From Candidatus Aenigmatarchaeota archaeon (lineage in GTDB: Archaea > Aenigmatarchaeota > Aenigmatarchaeia > CG10238-14 > SpSt-28): a DNA stretch of 9,530 nt. Where the stretch lies: assembly GCA_025058985.1 (NCBI GenBank), contig JANXEB010000042.1:1-9530 (forward strand), given 5' to 3'. Position 1 is the stretch's first letter. Every line of letters begins with the position of its first letter. The notes under the pieces were generated by a model that saw nothing but the letters and a program-made list of their open reading frames with translations, was not told where the DNA came from and did not search any database. The translations under genes and the position numbers were made by a program. This document shows, in pieces, positions 1 through 5,616 of the stretch.

Positions 1-309
1 TATACAGCTATAATAGATAGTAAAAAAATAGGAATGCATGTAATGGCTTATATATTAGTTTCTTTTAGCAGAGAAAGCGATGTTTCCCAAAAAGATTTGG
101 CTAGAAAAATAGCATCTTTTCCTCAAGTTTGTGAAGTAAGCATAATAACTGGAGAATGGGATATATTAGTAAAAGTTAAAGAAGAAAGTGTAGAGGCTAT
201 TGGTAATTTTGTTGTAGATAAACTTAGGAATTTAATCGGCATAGAAAAAACTTTAACACTGGTAGTTTTGCATAACGAAAAAGAAAGCTTAGAAGTTTTT
301 ATTAAATAG
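1..309 (+). CDS. Lrp/AsnC family regulator, C-terminal (RAM) domain, 5' end outside the window
   Basis: This is the 3' part of an Lrp/AsnC-type transcription factor gene. The frame is open to base 1, and the residues before the first ATG (YTAIIDSKKIG) match the usual link between the DNA-binding domain and the ligand-binding RAM domain. Starting at the ATG at 34 would therefore cut a real domain. The visible 102 residues form the alpha/beta RAM fold: a first strand (AYILVSF), a helix, then the conserved segment around GEWDILVKV where family members have G-[DE]-[YW]-D. It ends with the strand IEKTLTLVVL. RAM domains mediate dimer and octamer assembly and bind amino acids or related effectors. 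The helix-turn-helix should lie upstream. A T-rich tract follows the stop. The targets and effector cannot be told from here. The family call is firm; whether the full gene is intact is unknown. Confidence 0.88.
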   Translation, partial: YTAIIDSKKIGMHVMAYILVSFSRESDVSQKDLARKIASFPQVCEVSIITGEWDILVKVKEESVEAIGNFVVDKLRNLIGIEKTLTLVVLHNEKESLEVFIK

Positions 310-345
310 TTTTGTATTCTTTGTTTATTATTATTTTATTTTTTT
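310..345 (+). terminator. T-rich transcription terminator after the Lrp/AsnC gene
   Basis: Directly after the TAG stop the plus strand carries repeated T runs (T4, T3 and T4 stretches, then a terminal T7) with no evident hairpin. Archaeal RNA polymerase terminates at such oligo-T tracts. The tract also separates this gene from the convergent pseudogene and ftsY unit. Confidence 0.5.
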
Positions 346-348
346 AAG

Positions 349-661
349 CTATTCAAAAGTACCATCTATTAGTTTTATTGAAAATTTTTCTGGTGGAATA
401 ATTTCCTATATCTCTTTGGATGAAAACTTCATAAATATAACAATATACGAAGCTAGTGGATAAGATATTTTTGACTTAGAAAAATAACATAGTTTTTAAA
501 AATTGTTCTTTTATCTTTCAAATATTCTGAAACTTCGCTAAAACGTAAAAAAGTCATTTTCAGAAGAGAATTATTTTCCGCTATTTTAGCAATTTTATTA
601 TCGATATTCTAGCAACATCATATCCGGCAATACCACAACAAACAGCAATTACTATTTTCAT
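349..661 (-). pseudogene. Decayed gene of about 104 codons downstream of ftsY (two frameshifts and one nonsense codon)
   Basis: On the minus strand the ATG at 661-659 overlaps the ftsY stop in an ATGA junction. It opens a frame starting MKIVIAVCCGIAGYDVAR that hits a stop at 581-583. One inserted base near 603-609 restores a long frame (IDNKIAKIAENN... through FSEVSEYLKDKR to YVIFLSQ). One extra base in the T5 run at 468-472 restores the next (KISYPLASYIVIFMKFSS). A TAG at 406-408 then interrupts KEI/EIIPPEKF, and the frame ends IKLIDGTFE with a stop at 349-351. The joined product looks like a small alpha/beta Rossmann-type protein: a hydrophobic first strand, a Gly/Cys loop, then alternating helices and strands. 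The first strand and loop faintly resemble flavoproteins or phosphotransferase IIB proteins, but I do not recognise the family. Two one-base changes at or near short homopolymers could be assembly errors; the nonsense codon is harder to explain that way. This entry accounts for nearly all of the 348-bp gap between genes. Confidence 0.62.
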
Positions 662-1542
662 AAAATAAATTTACCCGAAAAATCTTTATAGTTATAAACT
701 TCTAAGCTATTATAATCTTGACCATAGCTTAAAAAAAGTATTGGTTTTTTGAATAAATAACAGGCTGTTAAAATATTACCACCTTTATCATTAATATCTA
801 GTTTTGTAAAACAAAAACAATCTATTCCAACTTCCTCAAAAAATTTTATTTGATTTATTATATCGTTTCCTATCAAAGAATCTAGTACTAAAACTTTTAG
901 ATCAGGCTTATTAACTCTCACTATTTTTTTCATTTCTTCTATTAAATTTTTATTTGTGTGCATTCTACCAGCTGTATCTGCTAAAACAAAATGAATTCTA
1001 TTGATTTTCGCATAGTTTATTGCATCAAATATTACAGCAGCTGGATCGGAGCCGTACTTTTGTTTTATTAGCTTTACACTAATTTTATTACAATGTTCTT
1101 CTAACTGCTCTATGGAAGCAGCTCTAAAAGTATCTGCAGCAGCTATACAAACACTTTTCTCCCTTTTCATTAGATATTTTGCGACTTTTGCTATTAAAGT
1201 AGTTTTACCAGAACCATTATAGCCAAAAAATACTATAACAAAAGGCTTTTTATTTTCTGCCATTTTTAACAAATCTATTGTACCAACATTTAAAATATTT
1301 TCTATAGTTTCATTAATAGTGTTTTTTATCAATTTTTCTATTTCTCCTCTCCCAATTTTAACACCTTTTAGTTTGTTTTTCAAGTCTTCTTCTATTTTCT
1401 CCAAAACTTCTATACTAACGTCTGCACTCAAAAATTCCTCATAATTTTCGTAGAAAATTTTAGATATATCTTCTTCTTTTATTTCCCTTTCCACTATCTT
1501 AGAAACTACGTTTAAAAACTTTTCTCTAAATATTCTAAACAT
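658..1542 (-). CDS. ftsY: Signal recognition particle receptor FtsY
   Basis: This is the SRP-receptor GTPase that docks ribosome-nascent chain complexes carrying SRP54 at the membrane for co-translational protein insertion. Residues 1-95 form the helical N domain after a very short basic amphipathic N-terminus, without the long acidic region of bacterial FtsY. The G domain carries the P-loop GYNGSGKTT (107-115), DTFRAAS (137-143), DTAGRMHT (189-196), the conserved LVLDSLIGND segment (218-227) and TKLD (246-249). The closing loop GQDY (274-277) is less canonical, lacking the usual G-[QE]-G-x-x-D-L. The P-loop is followed by Leu where Thr is usual. At 294 residues it is near the minimal size for the family. 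The ATG at 1542-1540 sits 22-30 bases from an A/T box in the spacer shared with pyrH, so the mRNA is probably leaderless. Its stop overlaps the start of the decayed gene at 661. SRP54 (Ffh) is excluded because no M domain follows. Confidence 0.95.
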   Translation of the reverse strand: MFRIFREKFLNVVSKIVEREIKEEDISKIFYENYEEFLSADVSIEVLEKIEEDLKNKLKGVKIGRGEIEKLIKNTINETIENILNVGTIDLLKMAENKKPFVIVFFGYNGSGKTTLIAKVAKYLMKREKSVCIAAADTFRAASIEQLEEHCNKISVKLIKQKYGSDPAAVIFDAINYAKINRIHFVLADTAGRMHTNKNLIEEMKKIVRVNKPDLKVLVLDSLIGNDIINQIKFFEEVGIDCFCFTKLDINDKGGNILTACYLFKKPILFLSYGQDYNSLEVYNYKDFSGKFIL

Positions 1543-1578
1543 TATATTTTTATGTTATTTTTTATATATTAAATTGAA
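1543..1578. promoter_or_regulatory. Overlapping divergent promoters of ftsY and pyrH
   Basis: The 36-bp spacer is almost pure A/T. It holds TATA-like sequence at both ends: TATATTTTTATG at 1543-1554 and TTTATATATT at 1561-1570. Read on the minus strand, the second is AATATATAAA, about 22-27 bases from the ftsY ATG. The first lies about 25-36 bases before the pyrH ATG. No Shine-Dalgarno sequence fits, so both messages probably start at or near their ATG. The exact box assignment is inferred. Confidence 0.5.
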
Positions 1579-2256
1579 ATGAAAATAGTTATTTCCCTTG
1601 GTGGTAGTGTTTTGACGAAAAGTTTGACCAAAAAGAATTTTGAAAAATATGCTAATATTATTAAAAAAATTGCAAGAAATAACAAGGTAGTAGTTGTTGT
1701 TGGAGGTGGCTCTACTGCTAGAATTTATCAAAAAATTGCAAAAGGTAGTAGAGATGATTTAGACTATATTGGAATTTTATCAACTCATCTAAATGCAAAA
1801 ACTTTTTCTACTTTTTTTAGCAATTGTTATTATATAGGTTTAAAAACTGAAAGAGAGGCAATGAAAGAACTTAAAAGAGTTTTTGATAAATACAATATTT
1901 TTATATTAGCTGGTTATGATGTTGGTCATTCAACTGATTATGATTCTGTAATAGCTGCAAAAACAATTAATGCAGATTTATTGATAAATGTTAGTAATTT
2001 TAATGGAATTTTTGATAAAGATCCTAAAAGATATAGGGATGCAAAAATTTTAGATAAAATAGATTTTGATGGTTTAATAAAAATAGTTAAAAAGTTGAAG
2101 CAGAGGCCTGGTGAGTATAGATTGTTTGATTTAAAAGCAGCTAGGGTTTTAAAAGAAATAAAAATACCAGCAATATTCATAGGAAATAAACCAAGTTATA
2201 TATTAAAAGCTGTAAAAGGAGAAAAAATAGGAACTATAGTTTTAGATTATGTTTAA
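1579..2256 (+). CDS. pyrH: Uridylate (UMP) kinase, archaeal type
   Basis: The enzyme transfers the gamma phosphate of ATP to UMP, making UDP for RNA, DNA and nucleotide-sugar synthesis. At 225 residues it has the standard archaeal PyrH length and belongs to the amino-acid kinase fold. Visible elements are the N-terminal glycine loop ISLGGS (5-10), the second loop VVVGGGSTARIY (39-50), the UMP-binding region FILAGYDVGHSTDYDS (108-123; relatives have GGTHPGHTTD), and the nucleotide-binding segment ADLLINVSNFNGIFDKDP (132-149). The conserved basic/Asp segment FDLKAARV (183-190) and a final IGTIV strand follow. The ATG begins right at the first strand, as in relatives. Transcription probably starts at the ATG from the spacer shared with ftsY. 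The 3' end overlaps the Trm112-like gene on the other strand by 23 bp, and a T7 run just past the stop can end the transcript. Nothing appears broken. Confidence 0.95.
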   Translation: MKIVISLGGSVLTKSLTKKNFEKYANIIKKIARNNKVVVVVGGGSTARIYQKIAKGSRDDLDYIGILSTHLNAKTFSTFFSNCYYIGLKTEREAMKELKRVFDKYNIFILAGYDVGHSTDYDSVIAAKTINADLLINVSNFNGIFDKDPKRYRDAKILDKIDFDGLIKIVKKLKQRPGEYRLFDLKAARVLKEIKIPAIFIGNKPSYILKAVKGEKIGTIVLDYV

Positions 2257-2440
2257 AATTATTTTTTTCTGCTTCTTCATAAGAAATACTATCTTCCTCT
2301 AGTAAATCTGGAATTCTATCTTCTAATATTGGATAACATGTTTTACAAGAATTACAAACTAAAAACATGTTTTTTTCAAATAAATCTCCTTTACACTTAG
2401 GACAAGCTAAGATTTCAAGAAGCTCCTTTGGTACTGGCAT
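2234..2440 (-). CDS. Trm112-like zinc-binding methyltransferase activator
   Basis: This 68-residue protein of the Trm112p/UPF0434 family starts with the family signature KELLEILACPKCKGDL (5-20). A second cysteine pair is at CNSC (29-32), and Cys13, Cys16, Cys29 and Cys32 are the likely zinc ligands; Cys35 is an extra one. The segment YPILEDRIPDLLEED (36-50) matches the family's closing Y-P-I...G-I-P-x-L-L motif. Trm112 proteins form obligate complexes with SAM-dependent methyltransferases that modify tRNA, rRNA or the release factor, stabilising them. No partner methyltransferase lies next to it here. It begins inside the last 26 bp of rpl14e on the same strand, in another frame, without a Shine-Dalgarno sequence, which suggests coupled translation and ties it to the ribosome. 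The last 23 bp overlap the end of pyrH. Bacterial-style UPF0434 proteins of unknown role are similar in sequence. Confidence 0.86.
   Translation of the reverse strand: MPVPKELLEILACPKCKGDLFEKNMFLVCNSCKTCYPILEDRIPDLLEEDSISYEEAEKNNFKHNLKL
2262..2268 (+). terminator. T7 tract terminating pyrH
   Basis: A run of seven T residues lies six bases after the pyrH stop. It sits inside the oppositely oriented Trm112-like gene, where it encodes part of the Lys/Asn-rich C-terminal end, so coding sequence on one strand doubles as an oligo-T stop signal on the other. Confidence 0.4.
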
Positions 2441-2720
2441 TTTTGAATGAATGAGCTGGAGCCATTTTTAGATTTAGCTTTGTTAGAATTCCTTGTTCAT
2501 TTAATGCCTTAGCTACTTCTTCATCACTAGCTTCTTCTTTTATTTCTATTTTATGTTCAGTTGGTTGTAGATGTGTTATGTTGCATTTTCTTCTTTTAAC
2601 TCCAGTAACTTGTTTAGGTCCTGTTACTAAAACAAAATTTTCATCTATTTTTTTTAAAACAACACAATATTTTCCAGCTTCTCTTCCAGCTATTTTTCTA
2701 CAAATTCTTCCAACTTCCAT
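2415..2720 (-). CDS. rpl14e: Large-subunit ribosomal protein L14e (eL14)
   Basis: This is an archaeal/eukaryotic-specific protein of the 50S subunit. The first 60 residues follow the family closely: EVGRICRKIAGREAGKYC (2-19) builds the KOW-like beta barrel, and FVLVTGPKQVTGVKRRKCN (29-47) is the RNA-binding stretch, followed by ITHLQPTEHKI. Residues 64-78 give the conserved SDEEVAKAL helix. After it comes a tail of about 23 residues (KLNLKMAPAHSFKNAST...) longer than minimal archaeal versions. The last part of the tail is encoded in the overlap with the Trm112-like gene, so some of it may exist only because of that overlap. The ATG matches the usual start and follows the A/T-rich spacer shared with speD, so the message is probably leaderless. 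The gene is not inside a large ribosomal protein operon in this window. Confidence 0.95.
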   Translation of the reverse strand: MEVGRICRKIAGREAGKYCVVLKKIDENFVLVTGPKQVTGVKRRKCNITHLQPTEHKIEIKEEASDEEVAKALNEQGILTKLNLKMAPAHSFKNASTKGAS

Positions 2721-2757
2721 AATAAATTTTATTAGATAAATTTTTAAAATTTATATT
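2721..2757. promoter_or_regulatory. Overlapping divergent promoters of rpl14e and speD
   Basis: This 37-bp A/T-only spacer apart from one G separates two divergent ATG codons. On the minus strand AATATAAATTTTAAAAA (2757-2741) gives a TATA-like box about 25-35 bases before the rpl14e ATG. On the plus strand AATTTTATTAGATAA (2724-2738) is at a similar distance from speD. Neither start has a Shine-Dalgarno sequence. Confidence 0.45.
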
Positions 2758-3102
2758 ATGAAAATAAAAGTTGGAGAACATATTATACTAGAGCTTATCG
2801 GAGTTGATGAAAAATTGTTGAGTAGTGAAAAGTTTTTTAAAAAAGTTTTAATTAATGCAGCAAAAAAATCAAAATTGAAAGTTTTGAAAATAGTTTATCA
2901 TAAATTTAATCCAATTGGTTTAACAGCAGTTGCGTTGCTAAAACAAAGTCATATAACTATACACACTTTTCCAGAATATAAATATGTTGCCTGTGATATT
3001 TTTAGTTGTGGTAATACAAATGTTGAAGAAGCTGCTAAATATGTGATAAAAAAATTAAAACCAAAAAAAACAAGAAAAATAAAAATAAAAAGAGGATTTT
3101 AA
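2758..3102 (+). CDS. speD: S-adenosylmethionine decarboxylase proenzyme (SpeD family, class 1B)
   Basis: SpeD cleaves itself to create a pyruvoyl cofactor, then decarboxylates S-adenosylmethionine to supply aminopropyl groups for polyamine synthesis. The 114-residue size fits class 1B. The core QSHITIHTFPEYKYVACDIF (63-82) followed by SCG contains the residues expected from the Thermotoga enzyme: Ser64 (future pyruvoyl), His69 and Cys84, shifted by one. The residue before the serine is Gln63, where the family usually has Glu at the cleavage bond. A Lys-rich tail (KKLKPKKTRKIKIKRGF) ends the protein. Some SpeD homologs decarboxylate arginine or ornithine instead, so the substrate is inferred. 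The convergent aminopropyltransferase gene overlaps its stop by four bases, supporting the SAM decarboxylase reading. The start follows the spacer shared with rpl14e and is probably leaderless. Confidence 0.9.
   Translation: MKIKVGEHIILELIGVDEKLLSSEKFFKKVLINAAKKSKLKVLKIVYHKFNPIGLTAVALLKQSHITIHTFPEYKYVACDIFSCGNTNVEEAAKYVIKKLKPKKTRKIKIKRGF
3063..3091 (-). terminator. Oligo-T terminator for the aminopropyltransferase gene, antisense to the SpeD Lys tail
   Basis: Read on the minus strand, the codons of SpeD's lysine-rich tail form T5, T5, T5 and T8 runs starting eight bases past the aminopropyltransferase stop. This is a strong oligo-T series of the kind archaeal polymerase terminates at. The assignment is inferred from composition and position. 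Confidence 0.45.
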
Positions 3103-3989
3103 TATTTTGTTATTCCCTTCTTCATTAAAGACATATGAATAGACGGAGTATAGAATTTTAATTTCAATTTTCTTTCTTTTATTCTTTTCTTAATTTCATT
3201 TTCAGTAAGATTTGATAAATTGTATTTATTAGATGCTACTATAAAACAACAACTATATCCGAATGAAGGTATCCAATTTTCATAATCTTTTATAAACTTA
3301 AAATTAGTTTGGATACTTTTGTAAATTGAATTATAAATTTTTTTAAAGTAAAAAGCTGAGCCAGCTTGCGTAACTATGATTCCATCTTTGTTTAACAGAT
3401 TTTTTAGATTTTTATAAAATTTTTTACTATAAAGTTCTTTACTTATTTCTGAACCAAAAGGATCTGTTAAATCCAAGATTATACAATCATATTTTTCTTT
3501 CTCTTTTTCTACAAAAAATTTTCCATCTTCAACAATTATTTCAACTTTTTTATTTATTAAAGAGTTTTTGTTAATCTTTTTAAAATAGATTTTACACAAA
3601 TTAATAATTTCCTCATCAATATCTACTATTTTTACCAAATCTATTTTGTGTTTCAGAACTTCTCTTGCAGCACAACCATCTCCACCACCAATTATTAAAA
3701 CTTTACTAGGATTAGGATGAAGTAAAAGTGGTGGATGCACAAGTGTTTCATGGTATATAAATTCATCTTTTTCTGTAAACTGTAATAAATTGTCCAAGAT
3801 TAAACTTAAACCATAAAAATAAAGTCTTGCTATTATTACATGTTGATATTTCGTATTTTTTTCTAAGATTTTTTTCTCAATACCTTTTTCTATACCGATT
3901 GGTAGTTTTGTTATCTTCGTAATATCAGGACGCATATTTTCATAAATTTTAATTATTAAATTAAGATATCTTTTACTAAACGGATACAT
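3099..3989 (-). CDS. Aminopropyltransferase, ACL5/thermospermine synthase-like (spermidine synthase family)
   Basis: This 296-residue enzyme moves the aminopropyl group of decarboxylated SAM onto a polyamine. Residues 30-90 are the N-terminal beta region (KYQHVIIA, then TEKDEFIYHETLVHPPLLLH). The Rossmann methyltransferase-like domain has GGGDGCAAREVLKH (101-114), VDIDEE (122-127), and IILDLTDPFG (170-179) with Asp173 and Asp176 at the active site. Details resemble plant ACL5 and its archaeal relatives more than spermidine synthase: GCAARE instead of GGVVRE, DLTDP instead of DSTDP, VTQAGS (206-211) instead of a C-Q-G-E loop, and WIPSFG (239-244). Spermidine, thermospermine or a broad aminopropyl product are all possible. 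The gene converges on speD, sharing the four bases TTAA, so the two enzymes of the pathway are adjacent. The ATG at 3989 is used because the next Met (residue 19) would remove part of the N-terminal region, though that remains possible. The start is probably leaderless. Confidence 0.88.
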   Translation of the reverse strand: MYPFSKRYLNLIIKIYENMRPDITKITKLPIGIEKGIEKKILEKNTKYQHVIIARLYFYGLSLILDNLLQFTEKDEFIYHETLVHPPLLLHPNPSKVLIIGGGDGCAAREVLKHKIDLVKIVDIDEEIINLCKIYFKKINKNSLINKKVEIIVEDGKFFVEKEKEKYDCIILDLTDPFGSEISKELYSKKFYKNLKNLLNKDGIIVTQAGSAFYFKKIYNSIYKSIQTNFKFIKDYENWIPSFGYSCCFIVASNKYNLSNLTENEIKKRIKERKLKLKFYTPSIHMSLMKKGITKY

Positions 3990-4032
3990 TAATCATAGTC
4001 TTAAATAAATTTTAAATTCATAAATTCTATAT
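3990..4032. promoter_or_regulatory. Divergent promoter region of the aminopropyltransferase gene and tRNA-Val
   Basis: This 43-bp A/T-rich spacer lies between the aminopropyltransferase ATG (minus) and the first base of tRNA-Val (plus). TTAAATAAATTTTAAATT (4001-4018) reads as a TATA-like element on both strands, at about 20-30 bases from either start. It must also serve the alanine dehydrogenase and gins51 genes, which have no other promoter room. Confidence 0.45.
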
Positions 4033-4103
4033 GGGTCGATAGTCTAACGGTAGGACGCCACCCTCACGCGGTGGAGATTCCGGTTCAATTCCGGATCGAC
4101 CCA
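4033..4103 (+). tRNA. tRNA-Val, anticodon CAC
   Basis: A complete 71-base cloverleaf is present. Acceptor GGGTCGA pairs with TCGACCC. The D arm is GTCT/GGAC around AACGGTA. The anticodon stem CCACC/GGTGG encloses the loop CTCACGC, giving anticodon CAC at 4065-4067 (decodes GUG). A four-base variable loop AGAT follows, then a T arm TCCGG/CCGGA around TTCAATT. The discriminator is A at 4103. CCA is not encoded and there is no intron. The overall sequence resembles other archaeal valine tRNAs. The next protein gene starts at 4105, one base after the discriminator. Confidence 0.96.
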
Positions 4104-4104
4104 A

Positions 4105-5082
4105 ATGGAAGTTTTATATTTGAGTAGTAACGATGTAAGAAAGTTAATAACAATGGAGGAAACTCTCGAAGCGGTTGAAAACGTTTTTAAAGATAAAGCA
4201 CTTGGCAATACTATAATGCCAAGTAAAATTTATGTTAATTTTGAAGATGGAGATTTTAGATCAATGCCTTGTTATATAAAAAGTTTAAATGCAGCTGGAA
4301 TAAAAATAGTAAATGTTCATCCAAAAAATAGAGAAAGATTTAACTTACCTACTGTAATGGCAAAGATTCTTTTAATAAATCCAGCTAGTGGTTATGTTTA
4401 TTGTATAATGGATGGAACTATCATAACAGATTATAGAACAGGAGCTGGTGGTGGAGTAGCTGTTAAGTATCTTGCAAGAAAGGATTCTAAAGTAATTTCT
4501 TTAGTAGGGGCTGGAAATCAAGCTAAAACTCAATTACTTGCAATAAAGGAAATTATAAAAAACATTGAAGAAGTTAGAGTTTGGTCTAGAACCTTCGATA
4601 CTGCAAAAAAGTTTAAAGAAGATATGGAGAATTTTGGTTTCAATATTGTTGTAAAAAATAGCATAGAGGAAACTGTTAGAAATTGTGATATATTGGTTAC
4701 AACTACACCAGCTACGGAACCACTAATTAGAAATGAGTTTATAAGTAATGGAGTTCATATAAATGCTATAGGAGCTGATGCTCCAGGTAAAGAAGAACTT
4801 GATCCAAAAATTTTATTAAGGAGTAAAATAGTTGTTGATGATTATGAGCAAGCTATACATAGCGGAGAGGTTAATGTTCCAATTTCTAAGGGCATAATTA
4901 GTAAAGAAAATATATATGCTGAGCTAGGTGAAATAGTAGCTGGGTTGAAAAAAGGAAGAGAAAGTGATGAAGAAATAACTATTTTCGATTCAACTGGTCT
5001 AGCAATTCAAGATATTGCAACAGCTTATTATATTTATCAAAAAGCAGTTAAGAATGGTATAGGAAAATATTTGGAGGCATAA
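4105..5082 (+). CDS. Alanine dehydrogenase-like protein (ornithine cyclodeaminase/mu-crystallin family)
   Basis: This NAD-dependent enzyme resembles the archaeal alanine dehydrogenase of Archaeoglobus along its whole 325 residues. That enzyme interconverts alanine and pyruvate plus ammonia. N-terminal substrate-domain residues Lys41 (in MPSKIY) and Arg52 (in DFRSMP) match the pyruvate-contacting lysine and arginine of that family. DYRTGAGGGVAVKYLARK (109-126) leads into the Rossmann fold, whose dinucleotide loop is LVGAGNQAKTQL (133-144). NAIGADAPGKEELD (220-233) and FDSTGLAIQD (294-303) are highly conserved family blocks. Ornithine cyclodeaminase or another imine reductase activity remains possible, since this family is often mis-assigned. 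The ATG matches the family start but lies one base after the tRNA-Val 3' end, so there is no leader. Its message probably appears by 3' processing of a tRNA-mRNA transcript, or from internal initiation. gins51 starts immediately after its stop. Confidence 0.9.
   Translation: MEVLYLSSNDVRKLITMEETLEAVENVFKDKALGNTIMPSKIYVNFEDGDFRSMPCYIKSLNAAGIKIVNVHPKNRERFNLPTVMAKILLINPASGYVYCIMDGTIITDYRTGAGGGVAVKYLARKDSKVISLVGAGNQAKTQLLAIKEIIKNIEEVRVWSRTFDTAKKFKEDMENFGFNIVVKNSIEETVRNCDILVTTTPATEPLIRNEFISNGVHINAIGADAPGKEELDPKILLRSKIVVDDYEQAIHSGEVNVPISKGIISKENIYAELGEIVAGLKKGRESDEEITIFDSTGLAIQDIATAYYIYQKAVKNGIGKYLEA
5073..5077 (+). promoter_or_regulatory. Shine-Dalgarno site GGAGG for gins51
   Basis: GGAGG lies inside the last codons of the alanine dehydrogenase-like gene, five bases before the gins51 ATG. 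It complements the CCUCC at the 3' end of archaeal 16S rRNA. It is the clearest such motif in the window and fixes the gins51 start, showing that internal operon genes can use Shine-Dalgarno initiation here while first genes appear leaderless. Confidence 0.7.
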
Positions 5083-5616
5083 ATGAATGATGTAATAACG
5101 TTTGAAGTAATAAAAAAAATTTATGAAGAAGAGAAGAAATCAGAAAATAAGTTAGCTCCTTTACCAAGTGATTTTTTCCAAAAAGCTATTGATTATATAA
5201 ATAAGAAAAAGCAAATTGCCAAGAGTAAGAGTGATGAAAAAGTTTTTGTAGAGATTAAGAATTTGGAAAGGATTTTGGAAGAAATTTTCAACATGAGAGA
5301 AAGAAAAATTTTGAATTTAGCGCTCGTTTATTTAAGGAGTAAAACTGAGGTTAAAAATTTAACTAGTGAAGAAGAAAAAATTTTTAATTCTATTGTTAAA
5401 ATTCTAGAAGAAAGAAGAGATGTGTTTAAAAAAGCTTTAAAAGGAAAAATTAGTTTTATAGTTTTTAAAAAGGATTATCATCAGTTCGTTGGTTTTGATG
5501 GTAAAAAGTATGGTCCTTTTAAAGTTGGCGATAAGGTTAAAATAGATGAAATACCAAAAGAATTTATTAATATATTGAAAGAAGCTAACGTGGTAGAAGT
5601 TATAGAGAGCGAATAA
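5083..5616 (+). CDS. gins51: GINS complex subunit Gins51 (archaeal Sld5/Psf1 homolog)
   Basis: Gins51 is part of the GINS complex, which bridges the MCM helicase with Cdc45/RecJ-like protein and primase at the replication fork. The 177 residues show the A-then-B domain order that distinguishes Gins51 from Gins23. The helical A domain contains APLPSDFFQKAIDYI (25-39), the LERILEEIFNMRERKILNLAL helix region (61-81) and TSEEEKIFNSIVKIL (94-108). The C-terminal beta B domain (about 122-177) has the hallmark HQFVGFDGKKYGPFKVGDKV (133-152). The start directly follows the upstream stop (TAAATG) behind a GGAGG motif, so it is translated from the same transcript as the alanine dehydrogenase-like gene. 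Archaeal gins51 is often beside primase or PCNA genes; neither is in this window. Nothing is missing from either domain. An A/T-rich stretch follows the stop. Confidence 0.92.
   Translation: MNDVITFEVIKKIYEEEKKSENKLAPLPSDFFQKAIDYINKKKQIAKSKSDEKVFVEIKNLERILEEIFNMRERKILNLALVYLRSKTEVKNLTSEEEKIFNSIVKILEERRDVFKKALKGKISFIVFKKDYHQFVGFDGKKYGPFKVGDKVKIDEIPKEFINILKEANVVEVIESE

Noticed and set aside
34..309. A complete small stand-alone RAM-domain gene starting at ATG 34
   Set aside because: The frame is open to base 1 and the upstream residues YTAIIDSKKIG match the normal linker of full-length Lrp/AsnC proteins, so the gene is cut by the window edge.
310..348. Possible small RNA between the Lrp/AsnC stop and the pseudogene end
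   Set aside because: The sequence is only T-rich, with no stable hairpin, and is explained by a terminator.
658..1542. SRP54 (Ffh) rather than FtsY
   Set aside because: The protein ends right after the G domain and lacks the methionine-rich M domain.
1938..2180. Minus-strand open frame inside pyrH
   Set aside because: It lies wholly antisense to a well-supported gene, has a hydrophobic low-complexity translation and no promoter; it is a shadow.
4033..4103. Reading the first tRNA as a different isoacceptor because its D loop and variable loop are short
   Set aside because: The cloverleaf pairs fully only with CTCACGC as the anticodon loop, giving CAC, and the overall sequence resembles archaeal valine tRNAs.
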